The notes beneath the pieces were generated by a model that saw nothing but the letters and a program-made list of their open reading frames with translations, was not told the origin of the DNA and searched no databases. Position numbers and translations under genes: made by a program. From positions 248,001-312,000 of the forward strand of contig NZ_VYVA01000003.1 in the NCBI RefSeq assembly GCF_009193215.1: a stretch of 64,000 nt of DNA, read 5' to 3'. The DNA is from Flavicella marina (GTDB lineage: Bacteria > Bacteroidota > Bacteroidia > Flavobacteriales > Flavobacteriaceae). Below, one piece after another: positions 52,337 through 61,644 of this stretch. Each line of letters opens with the position of its first letter. The first letter of the stretch is position 1.

Positions 52337-53080
52337 TTAATTGACCACCTCAAAAGTGATGGGTAATGAATAGCGAACCCTAACCGGTTTACCGCGTTGT
52401 TTTCCAGGAGTCATTTTTGGTAATGTTTTTACCACTCTTTTTGCTTCTGTTTGCAAACGCGGATGTGGTGCTCTTGATTGAATATCTGCTACACTGCCGA
52501 ATTCGTTTATCGTAAACAAAACATAGATTCTTTTTTTTCCTTCAGAGAGTCCTAATTCATTGGCAAGCTCTGAGTCAAATTCTCTGTTGACATGATTTCT
52601 TATTTTTTTTGAAAAACATGCTTTTTGTTCTTGTTGAGATCCTTTTTCACATCCAGGAAAAACGGGTATATCTTCAATGATTGCAAATGGCACATCTTCG
52701 GTGATTTCTTCATATTCAGCACTCTCATTTATACTTTCTATGTCTATACTAGTTACAACGGCCTCTTTCTCGTCAGTTTCTGTAGATTCAATGATGGATT
52801 CAGGCAATTCTACTGTGTTTTCTACAACTTTGATTACTTCAATAAGTTTTGGTGGAGGTGGTGGCGCTATTTTTATTGCAGGCGGTTTTCTATGAGTGAT
52901 GATTAGTTTTACCACATCTTCTTCTTGTAAAACAACCGTCGTATGGGAAGTTGTCTTTTTAGTATAGGTCTTGTGCTCAAGTGCAACGTTGATGCTAAAT
53001 AGTGTTAATACCAATCCTATTAGCATGAATTGCATGCTGTAATTTTCTAAGCGAGCATGAGGATTTTTCTTTGTTTCCAT
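52337..53080 (-). CDS. TonB family energy transducer (copy 3)
   Basis: 247 residues, closest to copy 1: one transmembrane helix (~15-33), a shorter proline stretch (APPPPPKL, ~74), an acidic linker, and a C-terminal TonB domain with VFPGCEKGSQQEQKACF, APHPRL and PKMTPGKQRGKPVRVRYSLPI in part. The segment EDVPFAIIEDIPVFPGCEKG is identical to copy 1, also largely at the DNA level. Copy 1 lies about 31 kb away on the other strand. No exbB/exbD is nearby. It is a single-gene unit between the glg operon and lepA. Confidence 0.9.
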   Translation of the reverse strand: METKKNPHARLENYSMQFMLIGLVLTLFSINVALEHKTYTKKTTSHTTVVLQEEDVVKLIITHRKPPAIKIAPPPPPKLIEVIKVVENTVELPESIIESTETDEKEAVVTSIDIESINESAEYEEITEDVPFAIIEDIPVFPGCEKGSQQEQKACFSKKIRNHVNREFDSELANELGLSEGKKRIYVLFTINEFGSVADIQSRAPHPRLQTEAKRVVKTLPKMTPGKQRGKPVRVRYSLPITFEVVN

Positions 53081-53177
53081 GACGCGAGTTTTTAGGGTTT
53101 GACATGTATCTAATGTACGATATATTCTATTGAAAACCTAATAAAAAGACTAAATAGTATTTTTATTGTTTTTAGCC

Positions 53178-53207
53178 TAAAAAAGAACCTTGCGTAAGGC
53201 AAGGTTC
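53178..53207 (-). terminator. terminator of lepA
   Basis: On the minus strand a perfect 9-base stem (gaaccttgc/gcaaggttc; 53185-53193 and 53199-53207) with a 5-base loop is followed by a T-run (53178-53184). It lies 27 bases after the lepA stop. Confidence 0.9.
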
Positions 53208-53233
53208 AAGAATATGATTTCGAAAAATAAGTA

Positions 53234-55030
53234 CTAGTCGTTTAGTTTTAAAACGGCCATAAATGCTTCTTGAGGTATTTCTACATTTCCCACTTGACGC
53301 ATTCGTTTTTTTCCTTTTTTCTGCTTTTCCAAAAGTTTTCTCTTACGAGAAATATCACCACCATAACATTTGGCGGTAACGTCTTTTCTAAGTGCTTTTG
53401 TTGTTTCTCTCGAAATTATTTTTGCTCCAATAGCAGCTTGGATAGGGATGTCAAATTGTTGGCGAGGAATTAATTCCTTTAGTTTCTCACACATTTTTTT
53501 ACCAATCGTGTAAGCATTGTCTGCATGTAATAAAGCTGATAATGCATCCACTTGCTGACCATTTAATAAAATGTCTACACGAACGAGTTTAGAAACTTTC
53601 ATTCCGATAGGGTGGTAGTCAAAAGATGCATAACCTTTCGAAACAGTTTTCAATCTGTCGTAGAAGTCAAATACAATTTCTGCGAGTGGCATTTCAAAGA
53701 TCAATTCTACACGTTGTGTTGTAAGATAAGATTGGTTTACAATTACCCCTCTTTTTTCTATACACAAACTCATTACTTGACCAACAAAGTCAGATTTGGT
53801 AATAATTGAGGCTTTAATAAATGGCTCTTCGACGCGATCTAGACTTGAAGGGTCAGGTAAATCGGTTGGGTTGTTTAACTGAATCGTCGCGTCAGGATTC
53901 TTTTTCGTATAGGCATGGTAAGATACGTTGGGTACGGTTGTAATAACAGTCATGTTGAACTCACGTTCTAAACGTTCTTGGATGATTTCCATGTGTAGCA
54001 TTCCTAAGAATCCACATCGAAAACCAAAACCTAAAGCTGCAGAACTTTCAGGTGCAAATACCAAAGAAGCATCATTCAACTGCAATTTTTCCATTGAATA
54101 TCTCAATTCTTCGTAGTCTTCAGTGTCTACCGGATAAATACCAGCAAATACCATAGGCTTTACATCTTCGAATCCGTCAATGATTTCTGTTGTCGGTTGA
54201 GCCGCATCAGTAATCGTATCACCTACTTTTACTTCTTTTGCTGTTTTGATACCTGTAATAAGGTATCCTACATCACCGGTTTTAACAGATTTTTTTACAA
54301 CTTGTTCTAGTTTTAATGTTCCAACTTCATCAGCAAAATATTCTTTGTCTGTAGCCATGAACTTGATACGTTGTCCTTTTTTTATTTCTCCGTTCAGTAC
54401 TCTAAAATACGTTTCAATTCCTCTGTATGAATTGTAAACAGAATCAAAAATTAAGGCTTGTAACGGCGCATCAGGATCTCCTTCAGGAGCCGGAATTCTA
54501 TCAATAATTGCTTCTAATATATTGTCAACTCCAAATCCTGTTTTTCCACTGGCATGTATGACATCTTCAGGGTCGCAACCCAATAAATCTACAATGTCGT
54601 CAGTAACTTCTTCTGGATTGGCACTAGGTAAATCTACTTTGTTCAGTACAGGAATGATTTCAAGATCGTTTTCTAAGGCTAAGTATAGGTTAGAAATCGT
54701 TTGTGCTTGTATGCTTTGCGCAGCATCAACAATTAACAACGCGCCTTCACATGCAGCAATAGATCTGGAAACTTCGTACGAAAAATCTACGTGCCCCGGA
54801 GTGTCAATTAAGTTTAAAATATAATCTTCTCCGTTGAATTTATAATCCATCTGGATCGCGTGACTCTTTATGGTAATACCACGTTCACGTTCCAAATCCA
54901 TATTGTCAAGTAATTGATCTTGTTTTTCTCTTTCAGTCACGGCTCCCGTGAAATCTAAAAGACGATCTGCCAAAGTACTTTTACCGTGATCAATATGTGC
55001 AATGATGCAAAAATTACGTATGTTTTTCAT
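53234..55030 (-). CDS. lepA: elongation factor 4 (LepA)
   Basis: LepA is a ribosome-associated GTPase that can back-translocate ribosomes and assists their assembly. With the ATG at 55030 it is 598 residues, the canonical length; the frame opens further upstream. GTPase motifs are [10 protein letters not shown] (G1), [10 protein letters not shown] (G2), IDTPGHVDF (G3) and NKVDLPSA (G4). The C-terminal LepA-specific domain, with YPIG-type [16 protein letters not shown] (~490) and [25 protein letters not shown] in part (~555-578), is intact. It has its own promoter box and terminator. Confidence 0.97.
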   Translation of the reverse strand: MKNIRNFCIIAHIDHGKSTLADRLLDFTGAVTEREKQDQLLDNMDLERERGITIKSHAIQMDYKFNGEDYILNLIDTPGHVDFSYEVSRSIAACEGALLIVDAAQSIQAQTISNLYLALENDLEIIPVLNKVDLPSANPEEVTDDIVDLLGCDPEDVIHASGKTGFGVDNILEAIIDRIPAPEGDPDAPLQALIFDSVYNSYRGIETYFRVLNGEIKKGQRIKFMATDKEYFADEVGTLKLEQVVKKSVKTGDVGYLITGIKTAKEVKVGDTITDAAQPTTEIIDGFEDVKPMVFAGIYPVDTEDYEELRYSMEKLQLNDASLVFAPESSAALGFGFRCGFLGMLHMEIIQERLEREFNMTVITTVPNVSYHAYTKKNPDATIQLNNPTDLPDPSSLDRVEEPFIKASIITKSDFVGQVMSLCIEKRGVIVNQSYLTTQRVELIFEMPLAEIVFDFYDRLKTVSKGYASFDYHPIGMKVSKLVRVDILLNGQQVDALSALLHADNAYTIGKKMCEKLKELIPRQQFDIPIQAAIGAKIISRETTKALRKDVTAKCYGGDISRKRKLLEKQKKGKKRMRQVGNVEIPQEAFMAVLKLND

Positions 55031-55061
55031 GCTGTGTGTGTTCTTTCTTCTGAATAGTTTG

Positions 55062-55069
55062 CAAAGATA
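55062..55069 (-). promoter_or_regulatory. -7 box of lepA
   Basis: Minus-strand TATCTTTG, an exact TAnnTTTG match, 31 bases before the lepA ATG. It shows that the longer open frame, which starts upstream of it, is not used. Confidence 0.55.
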
Positions 55070-55143
55070 GTTTTTTTGAGGGAAAGAAAGTTCACTCAAT
55101 CTTTATATTCTATGTATAGAAGTATCAAATTTTGTAAAAAAAA

Positions 55144-56124
55144 TCAATGATCATCATTCGGATAGTGAATTGATGTAAGATTTCGAATTTTGTCTAGAGC
55201 TTTTATTAAGTCTAAGCTAAAAGATAACGGTAACATCGGACTTTCTATTAGATTTTGGTCCAAGCAATCCATTACATGCTCTGCTTCTAATTGATATCCA
55301 TTGCCTTGTTCTTTTTCAATATGAATTTCATCAATTTGATATCCTTTTTTATACAACATTGGTCGATTCAATTCTCTAGAGATTCTCACGGCACCATTTT
55401 CAAAATAAAATTCGCTGTCGTTGAATGCTGTACATTGAAAACCAGATGAAAGTTTTGCTGATGCACCGTTTTTGTATTTGAATGTGATTTCAATATTCTC
55501 ATCGATTTTGGTCATGCCGAGGTCTGCATCTACATCTATTGTATCAGGTAGGCCTAATGTCATAAGTGCAGTAAAAACCGGGTATATGCCTATATCAAGT
55601 AACGAACCGCCACCGAGGTCTTTATTGAATAATCTATGTTGATCATCGAAAGGAGCAAAAAACTTAAAATCACATTTGACATGTTGTAGTGTACCGAGTT
55701 CTTTCGATTTTATAATGTCTAAAACCTTCAAAAAATCAGGATTGAATCTCGTCCAAAAAGCTTCCATTAAAAACACGTTGTTCTCTTTTGAAGATTGAAT
55801 CATCTGTGCAACTTCTTTTTGATTGATTGCAAAGGCTTTTTCACATAAAACAGCTTTTTTATGTTGCATACATAACAATGCATGATCTTTATGAAAAGAA
55901 TGTGGAGTTGCAATATAGACAACATCGACATTTGGATCTTGCAACATTTCGAGATAAGAACCATAGGCTTTCTCAAAGTCAAGTTCAGCTGCAAATTCGG
56001 TTGCTTTGTCTAGGTTTCTAGAAGTAGCCGCATAGAGGTTTGCATTTGAAAGTAATTGTAAGTCTTTCGAGAATTTTCTGGCAATTTTTCCGCATCCTAA
56101 GATCGCCCAGTTGTAGGTTTTCAT
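55144..56124 (-). CDS. Gfo/Idh/MocA family oxidoreductase
   Basis: The 326-residue protein has the family's NAD(P)-binding Rossmann start (WAILGCGKIARKFSKDL, 5-21), the YIATPHSFHKDHALLCMQH segment (~70-88), the catalytic-type EKAFAIN (~96-102) where EKP is usual, and a C-terminal beta-sheet substrate domain with GGGSLLDIGIYP (~171-182). Members oxidise or reduce sugars and related polyols; the trans-1,2-dihydrobenzene-1,2-diol dehydrogenase-like subgroup looks similar. The substrate is unknown. It lies 113 bases upstream of lepA on the same strand. Confidence 0.88.
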   Translation of the reverse strand: MKTYNWAILGCGKIARKFSKDLQLLSNANLYAATSRNLDKATEFAAELDFEKAYGSYLEMLQDPNVDVVYIATPHSFHKDHALLCMQHKKAVLCEKAFAINQKEVAQMIQSSKENNVFLMEAFWTRFNPDFLKVLDIIKSKELGTLQHVKCDFKFFAPFDDQHRLFNKDLGGGSLLDIGIYPVFTALMTLGLPDTIDVDADLGMTKIDENIEITFKYKNGASAKLSSGFQCTAFNDSEFYFENGAVRISRELNRPMLYKKGYQIDEIHIEKEQGNGYQLEAEHVMDCLDQNLIESPMLPLSFSLDLIKALDKIRNLTSIHYPNDDH

Positions 56125-56209
56125 GATTTTTTAATTTACGTGAGAAAATTACAATTTTGTTTTGGAAATCAAATTACTTTAAGAACAATTCATAAGAAAT
56201 AGAAAATTG

Positions 56210-56217
56210 TATCTTTG
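56210..56217 (+). promoter_or_regulatory. -7 box of dusB
   Basis: TATCTTTG, exact TAnnTTTG match, 23 bases before the TTG start of dusB at 56241. Confidence 0.5.
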
Positions 56218-56240
56218 CAGCTGAAAAAAACATAGATATT

Positions 56241-57236
56241 TTGGTAAAGATAGGCGATATTGAATTGAATGATTTTCCGTTGTTGTTAGCACCTATGGAA
56301 GATGTGAGTGATCCACCTTTTCGTGCTTTGTGCAAAGAGCAAGGAGCTGATGTTGTGTACACTGAATTTATTTCTTCTGAAGGATTGATTCGTGATGCAG
56401 CAAAAAGCGTTAAGAAATTAGATATTTACGAAAAAGAACGCCCAGTTGGAATTCAAATTTTTGGAGCCAATTTAGAATCTATGTTGAAAACGGTTGAGAT
56501 TGTTGAAAAATCGAAACCAGATATCATTGATATCAACTTTGGCTGTCCTGTGAAAAAAGTGGTGAGCAAAGGGGCAGGAGCAGGTATCTTAAAAGATATC
56601 GACTTGATGGTTTCTTTGACTGAAGCTATGGTAAAACACACAGATTTACCTGTAACAGTAAAAACAAGGTTAGGATGGGATGAAGATTCTATTCGTATTG
56701 TTGAGGTTGCCGAACGCTTACAAGATGTTGGTTGTGCCGCTATTTCTATTCATGGTAGAACCCGTGCACAAATGTACAAAGGAGATGCGAATTGGAAACC
56801 AATAGCTGAGGTGAAAAACAATTCAAGAATGCATATTCCTGTTTTTGGAAATGGTGACGTAAATACCCCTGAAGCAGCTGTAAAAATGCGAGATGAATAT
56901 GGTTTGGATGGTGCTATGATAGGAAGAGCCAGCATTGGAAACCCGTGGTTTTTTAAAGAAGTAAAACACTTTTTTGAGACAGGAGAGCACTTGCCACCAG
57001 TTACTATTGCAGAACGTGTGGCCGTTGCCCGTCGTCATCTAGAAATGGAAATTGCTTGGAAAGAAAAAGAAATTTTGGCTGTGTTAGAAACAAGACGTCA
57101 TTATGGAACTTATTTTAAAGGAATTCCGAATTTCAAGCAATATAGAATGAAAATGGTTACATCTGATTCTGCAGAAGAAATGTATGCAACTTTCGATGAA
57201 GTGCTGGCTAAATTTGGAGATCAGACCTATGTATAA
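56241..57236 (+). CDS. dusB: tRNA-dihydrouridine synthase
   Basis: DusB-type enzymes reduce uridine to dihydrouridine in tRNA with FMN and NADPH. Visible are PLLLAPMEDVSDPPFRALC (13-31), YTEFISSEGL (~40), IDINFGCPVKKVVSKGAGAG (~93-112) with the catalytic Cys in GCPVKK, TVKTRLGWDED (~132), and ISIHGRTRAQMYKG (~163). The 331-residue length is normal. It starts with TTG, agreeing with the family N-terminus MVKIGDIEL; no nearby ATG is better. The next gene starts inside its last 8 bases. Confidence 0.95.
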   Translation: MVKIGDIELNDFPLLLAPMEDVSDPPFRALCKEQGADVVYTEFISSEGLIRDAAKSVKKLDIYEKERPVGIQIFGANLESMLKTVEIVEKSKPDIIDINFGCPVKKVVSKGAGAGILKDIDLMVSLTEAMVKHTDLPVTVKTRLGWDEDSIRIVEVAERLQDVGCAAISIHGRTRAQMYKGDANWKPIAEVKNNSRMHIPVFGNGDVNTPEAAVKMRDEYGLDGAMIGRASIGNPWFFKEVKHFFETGEHLPPVTIAERVAVARRHLEMEIAWKEKEILAVLETRRHYGTYFKGIPNFKQYRMKMVTSDSAEEMYATFDEVLAKFGDQTYV

Positions 57237-57951
57237 AACATCCGTTTTGTTTGGAGTTTTACTGCTGGCTTTGGCTTGTGGTAATTCAATTCCGTCAAGC
57301 AAAATAGAGTTTGTTTCCAAAACAAAAATAGTTGTTCCAGAAACATCTGGACTTACTTTTTATAATGGGAGTTTGTTTGCTGTAAGTGATGCAAAATCTT
57401 TTTTATATCAAATGTCTTTGGTAGGTAAACTTGAGTATAAATATGCTGTTCCGGTCAATGGAATGGAAGGAGTTGCTTTTGATGAGAAGAAAAAAGCTTT
57501 CGTACTACTTAGTGAAACGAAAAGAAAAATGACCTACTATTCATTGAAAGATGGCGTGGGGGCTTCCTTTAAAATAAAAGGAAAACAAAATTCTGATAAT
57601 GATGGTTTGGAGGGAGTTTGTTTCAACTCGAAAAAAGAGTCTTTGTATTTGCTAAATGAAGCGAAACCTAAAAAATTTCTTAAGATTTCTTCAAAAGGAA
57701 AAATAAAAAAGGATTATGATCTTTCTTTTAGTAAGGATGTTTCAGGAATCGTTTATGATGATGTATTAGATGTGTTTTGGATATTGAGTGATGCCTCCAA
57801 AGCTTTATATAAAGTAGACGATAAAGGAGAGTTATTACAAGAATTTCCTTTAAATATTGAAAAACCAGAAGGTATTGCTTTAGATAATCAACGTAGATTG
57901 TACATTGTTAGTGATCAAACAGCTGATCTTTTTATTTTTCAAATAAAATGA
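57229..57951 (+). CDS. SdiA-regulated-domain-like lipoprotein
   Basis: From the ATG at 57229 the protein (240 residues) has a lipoprotein signal with the lipobox LALAC near residues 13-17. The rest is a beta-propeller-like repeat of NHL/YjiK type: GMEGVAFDEKKKAFVLL, GLEGVCFNSKKESLYLLNE, VSGIVYDDVLDVFWILSD, PEGIALDNQRRLYIVSD, each ending in a short strand. This matches the SdiA-regulated (YjiK-like) domain family, of unknown function. It should be anchored in a membrane and face the periplasm or outside. It overlaps dusB by 8 bases and its stop directly abuts that of the convergent gene. Confidence 0.82.
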   Translation: MYKTSVLFGVLLLALACGNSIPSSKIEFVSKTKIVVPETSGLTFYNGSLFAVSDAKSFLYQMSLVGKLEYKYAVPVNGMEGVAFDEKKKAFVLLSETKRKMTYYSLKDGVGASFKIKGKQNSDNDGLEGVCFNSKKESLYLLNEAKPKKFLKISSKGKIKKDYDLSFSKDVSGIVYDDVLDVFWILSDASKALYKVDDKGELLQEFPLNIEKPEGIALDNQRRLYIVSDQTADLFIFQIK

Positions 57952-59148
57952 CTACTCTAAGAGTTCTTTAGAAATTCTACTACTAGCAATAATTGAGGCG
58001 AAATAACCAAGAAGAGTAATTGTAACACAAACAATTGCAAAATTGGTAAATCGAAATTCTATAGGGTATGCTATGGTTGGTGTGATCATAAACAAATGGA
58101 ATTTGTTTTGTAAAAGAATTAACAAACTTCCGAGTCCAACTCCAACAAACAAGCCTCCTACACTAATTAAAAATCCTTGGTAAATGAATATTTTTCGAAT
58201 CTCATCAACCGGTGCTCCAAGATTAAATAAGGTTGTCAAGTTTGATTTTTTATCCAAAATCATCATAATCATAGATCCGATTACATTAAAGATGGCAATG
58301 ATTAAAACTAAGGTGAAAATTAGGTATGCAACCAGTTTTTCAGTATTTAATATTTTGTAAAAAACGGCATTGAGTTCGTCTCTGGATTGAATTTTATAGG
58401 ATTCCCCTAGTGCTGACTTTAAGCTAGAAATCGCAGACGCTTCTGTGCTTTCTGAAGTTTTGATATCCAACGCTGATATTTTATTGCTAGGATAATTTAA
58501 CAAGAGCTGTGCATCTGTTAATGAGGTAAAGACAAATTTCTGATCGAGCTCTTCAGAAACAGAAAAAATACCTGTTGGTTGCACGTTGATTTTTTGAAAT
58601 GCTTTGCTTGGATTCGATACGTAGCCTTTACCAGGTTTCGGTACCAATACGGTTAAAGGATCTCCATAATTTAGTACTCCTAATGACAATTTGTTTGCAA
58701 TTTTACTACCAACAACTGCAGTTTTTTTAGAATAATTTAACCAGTTTCCAGAATAAATAAGCGTGTCAATTCGAACCACATTGGTGTAGTTTCTATCGAT
58801 ACCTTTTAGATAGGCAATTTGTATTTTTTCACCGCGTTTAAAAAATGCACGTTCTTCAATAACCTTAGAAAAAGCTTCAATACCTTTTGTAGAAAGTAAG
58901 GTGTTTTGAATACTATCATTGAAATAAAATGCTTTGCCTTGCGCAGCGGTAATACGAATATTAGGGTCGGTGGCGTTTAAGAATTTCGCACTGAATGTCT
59001 TTAGTCCAGAAAATACCGATAAAACTAAAAACAAAGCCAAAGTTCCAACTACAATTCCAATGCTCGCTATTTTGGTAATAATGTTGATTGCATTATTACT
59101 GCTTTTAGAAAATAAATAGCGTTTGGCAATGTAGAGTGAAAAATTCAA
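57952..59148 (-). CDS. LolE/FtsX-type ABC transporter permease
   Basis: The protein resembles LolC/LolE-type permeases. It has an N-terminal helix after FSLYIAKRYLFSKSSNNAIN, a large periplasmic MacB-like domain (~60-260) and three C-terminal helices (~275-300, 322-345, 360-385). In other bacteria this family releases lipoproteins from the inner membrane; its ATPase partner (LolD) is not next to it. I chose the TTG at 59148 (398 residues), which gives the usual MNFSLYIAKRY start and follows the rbfA stop by one base. The open frame extends 25 codons into rbfA. Confidence 0.88.
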   Translation of the reverse strand: MNFSLYIAKRYLFSKSSNNAINIITKIASIGIVVGTLALFLVLSVFSGLKTFSAKFLNATDPNIRITAAQGKAFYFNDSIQNTLLSTKGIEAFSKVIEERAFFKRGEKIQIAYLKGIDRNYTNVVRIDTLIYSGNWLNYSKKTAVVGSKIANKLSLGVLNYGDPLTVLVPKPGKGYVSNPSKAFQKINVQPTGIFSVSEELDQKFVFTSLTDAQLLLNYPSNKISALDIKTSESTEASAISSLKSALGESYKIQSRDELNAVFYKILNTEKLVAYLIFTLVLIIAIFNVIGSMIMMILDKKSNLTTLFNLGAPVDEIRKIFIYQGFLISVGGLFVGVGLGSLLILLQNKFHLFMITPTIAYPIEFRFTNFAIVCVTITLLGYFASIIASSRISKELLE

Positions 59149-59149
59149 A

Positions 59150-59545
59150 TTACGATTTTTTCCTTTTTGGTAAAATATCTGGGTTTTTGATAGGGTTGAT
59201 GTCTTCCCCACGAAGTGAAGCATTGATATTCTCTATATAATCTAAAGAATCGTCGCCGTAAAAAGTTAAATTCGGAACTCTTCTCAATTGATTTTTTGTT
59301 CGTTTTGCTAATTCATGTCGAATTGCTTTGCTATTTGATTGAATGGCTGGTACCAATTCATCTCTTTTGTCAGAAGGGAAAATACTCAAAAACACTTTGG
59401 CTTGACTTAAGTCGGTTGTAACACTAACCTTTGTTACAGAGATGATTACACCTCTCATGCCTTCTTGGGCTGCACTTTGCAATACGTCTACCAAATCTTT
59501 TTGGATAACGCCACCAATTTTTTTCTGTCTGTTTGTTTCTTCCAT
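59150..59545 (-). CDS. rbfA: 30S ribosome-binding factor RbfA
   Basis: RbfA is a KH-fold protein that matures the 16S rRNA 5' end region and 30S subunits. The 131 residues contain the family segments RQKKIGGVIQKDLVDVLQ (5-22), VSVTTDLSQAKVFLSIFPSD (~43-62), IRHELAKRTKNQLRRVPNLTFY (in part, ~82) and DDSLDYIENI (~100). It is the first gene of a unit with the LolE-like permease, an order common in flavobacteria. A -7 box ends only four bases before its ATG. Confidence 0.94.
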   Translation of the reverse strand: MEETNRQKKIGGVIQKDLVDVLQSAAQEGMRGVIISVTKVSVTTDLSQAKVFLSIFPSDKRDELVPAIQSNSKAIRHELAKRTKNQLRRVPNLTFYGDDSLDYIENINASLRGEDINPIKNPDILPKRKKS

Positions 59546-59549
59546 GCTG

Positions 59550-59557
59550 CAAATTTA
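59550..59557 (-). promoter_or_regulatory. -7 box of rbfA
   Basis: Minus-strand TAAATTTG, exact match. Four bases (CAGC) separate it from the ATG, so the transcript should start at or next to the start codon. Confidence 0.55.
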
Positions 59558-59697
59558 AGGTAATTATTTAAGATGTATCTAGTTTTTTCGAGGTGATCTT
59601 TTGCGAAAGACAACTGATATTTTTCATTTCTTTATGAAAAAGAAGCATGGTGACTTACAATCTATTTTAGTAACTTGCCACATTAAATTTTATACCT

Positions 59698-60576
59698 ATG
59701 TCTAATTCTTTCGAACGTTACCAAAAAAGACGTTTGCGGTCTTCGTATTTTTCTGTCATTCTAAGCATTGCTTTGGTCTTGTTTGTGTTAGGAGTATTAG
59801 GGGTAGTGGTGCTAAAGTCATCAAAAATTGCAAACCATTTTAAAGAACAGGTTGCAGTAACGCTATTCTTGAAAAATAGTGTTTCTAAAAGTCAGTCTGA
59901 GAAACTGGTAGCAAGTATCAAAAAGAAAGAATATGTTAAGTCTGTGGTGTTTGTTTCTAAAGAAGCTGCTGCGAAAGAATTTAGCAAAGATATAGGAGAA
60001 GATTTTATGGAGTTTTTAGGAACGAATCCTTTGAAAAATTCAATAGATATTCATTTAAATCCAGAATTCATCACTCCTACTAAAATGAAAGCGATACAAA
60101 AAGAGATGTCTGAAAATGCTTTTGTTGTTGAGGTATTGTACGATGCTCCTTTGATAGAATTGCTTACACAGAATATTCAGAAAATTAGTTTTTGGGTGTT
60201 AGTAATCGCTGGGTTCTTTACCTTGATAGCTGTTGTACTGATCAATAGTTCGATTCGTTTATCTGTGTATTCAAAACGATTTACAATAAAAACCATGCAA
60301 ATGGTGGGTGCAACTAAAAGATTTATTCGTTGGCCGTTTATTCTCAATAGCATAAGATTAGGAATATTCGGAGCTATTATTGCGAGTGCTGGTTTGACTG
60401 TAGTCTTGTATTATGTAGCACAACAAATACCTGAACTAGAATTGCTAGCGAACAAAAATGATCTTGGGATTGTTTTTTCAGGGGTTTTATTGATGGGTAT
60501 ATTTGTTACTTGGATTAGTACGTTTTTTGCAACACAACGTTTTTTAAACTTAAAAACAGATCAACTTTACGCATAA
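59698..60576 (+). CDS. ftsX: cell division permease-like protein FtsX
   Basis: FtsX works with the ATPase FtsE at the division site to control peptidoglycan hydrolases. The 292-residue protein has the FtsX layout: a cytoplasmic start (MSNSFERYQKRRLRSSY), helix 1 (~20-42), a periplasmic domain (~50-160), and helices near 165-187, 215-240 and 255-277. TMQMVGATKRFIRWPF (~199) is the conserved coupling segment. No ftsE is adjacent. It opens a row with the DUF3098 gene, uppP and truB, an order typical of Bacteroidota. Confidence 0.92.
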   Translation: MSNSFERYQKRRLRSSYFSVILSIALVLFVLGVLGVVVLKSSKIANHFKEQVAVTLFLKNSVSKSQSEKLVASIKKKEYVKSVVFVSKEAAAKEFSKDIGEDFMEFLGTNPLKNSIDIHLNPEFITPTKMKAIQKEMSENAFVVEVLYDAPLIELLTQNIQKISFWVLVIAGFFTLIAVVLINSSIRLSVYSKRFTIKTMQMVGATKRFIRWPFILNSIRLGIFGAIIASAGLTVVLYYVAQQIPELELLANKNDLGIVFSGVLLMGIFVTWISTFFATQRFLNLKTDQLYA

Positions 60577-60599
60577 GGTTGCTAGTATTATAGAATATT

Positions 60600-60839
60600 A
60601 TGAAAGAATTGAAATCAAAAGAAGAATTTTTATTCGGTAAGAAAAATTACAAATGGATGTTGATCGGTTTGGGAGTAGTGGCTCTAGGCTTTATTCTTAT
60701 GGCTGGTGGCGGAAGTGATGATCCAGAAGTTTTTAACGACTCGATTTATAATTTTAGACGTATTCGTTTAGCACCAACTTTGGTGTTGATTGGTTTTGGA
60801 ATAGAAGTCTATGCTATTTTAGCTAACCCTAACAAATAA
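60600..60839 (+). CDS. DUF3098 family small membrane protein
   Basis: A 79-residue protein with two helices (~19-36 and ~60-76), a GGGSDDPEVFND loop and the RRIRLAPTLVLIGFGIEVYAIL stretch (in part) typical of DUF3098. The function is unknown. It is found regularly between ftsX and uppP in Bacteroidota, which suggests a link to envelope growth. It starts 23 bases after ftsX and ends 12 before uppP. Confidence 0.85.
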   Translation: MKELKSKEEFLFGKKNYKWMLIGLGVVALGFILMAGGGSDDPEVFNDSIYNFRRIRLAPTLVLIGFGIEVYAILANPNK

Positions 60840-60851
60840 GAACAACTTTAG

Positions 60852-61643
60852 ATGGGAATAATTGAAGCTATAATTCTTGGAATTATACAAGGACTAACTG
60901 AGTTTTTACCAGTTTCGTCGAGTGGTCATTTAGAATTGGCAAAATTTATTTTAGGTGATGAAGCATTGCCAAAAGAAAGTTTGACATTTACAGTAGTATT
61001 GCATTTTGCAACCGCCTTGAGTACGTTGCTAATCTTTAGAAAAGAGGTGCTTCAAATTTTTAAGGGGTTGTTTCAGTTTTCATGGAATGAAGAAACACAA
61101 TTTTCATTAAAAATCATTATTTCAATGATTCCTGCGGTGATCATTGGGTTGTTGTTTGAAGAACAATTAGAATACTTTTTTAGTGGTCAGATTTTATTAG
61201 TAGGAGCGATGTTATTATTGACAGCGGTTTTATTGGTATTTGCCGACAAAGCCAAAACAACTGACGTCGATACAAGTTATAAATCGGCACTGATTATTGG
61301 TATAGCACAAGCGATTGCAATGTTGCCTGGTATTTCTAGATCGGGAGCAACTATTTCTACTTCGGTTTTGTTGAAGATTGACAGAACCAAAGCGGCACGT
61401 TTTTCATTTTTAATGGTGGTGCCTTTGATCGTAGGAAAAATAGCGAAAGATGTATTAGGCGGAGATTTAAATGTACAAAGTGCAGAAATTCTTCCAATGT
61501 TTATTGGATTTGTCGCTGCATTTTTATCTGGTTTGGTAGCTTGTAAATGGATGATGGCTTTGGTTAAAAAAAGCAAATTGTATTATTTTTCAATTTATTG
61601 TGCAGTTGTAGGTCTTATTGCAATTGTGTACTCACTGTCGTAA
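60852..61643 (+). CDS. uppP: undecaprenyl-diphosphatase
   Basis: UppP (BacA) recycles the lipid carrier for peptidoglycan by removing a phosphate from undecaprenyl diphosphate. The 263-residue protein has eight hydrophobic helices, the motif QGLTEFLPVSSSGHLEL (14-30) and MLPGISRSGATIS (~157-169), both forming the active site. It is followed by truB with only one base between stop and start. Confidence 0.96.
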   Translation: MGIIEAIILGIIQGLTEFLPVSSSGHLELAKFILGDEALPKESLTFTVVLHFATALSTLLIFRKEVLQIFKGLFQFSWNEETQFSLKIIISMIPAVIIGLLFEEQLEYFFSGQILLVGAMLLLTAVLLVFADKAKTTDVDTSYKSALIIGIAQAIAMLPGISRSGATISTSVLLKIDRTKAARFSFLMVVPLIVGKIAKDVLGGDLNVQSAEILPMFIGFVAAFLSGLVACKWMMALVKKSKLYYFSIYCAVVGLIAIVYSLS

Positions 61644-61644
61644 T

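Noticed and set aside
52146-52340. Short plus-strand frame in the glgA-tonB gap
   Set aside because: Cys/Phe-rich composition of AT-rich non-coding DNA, overlaps a terminator, and no family resemblance.
59613-59645. Hairpin ttttcat/atgaaaa upstream of ftsX
   Set aside because: No T-run follows and it is not placed at a gene end, so it is not supported as a terminator.
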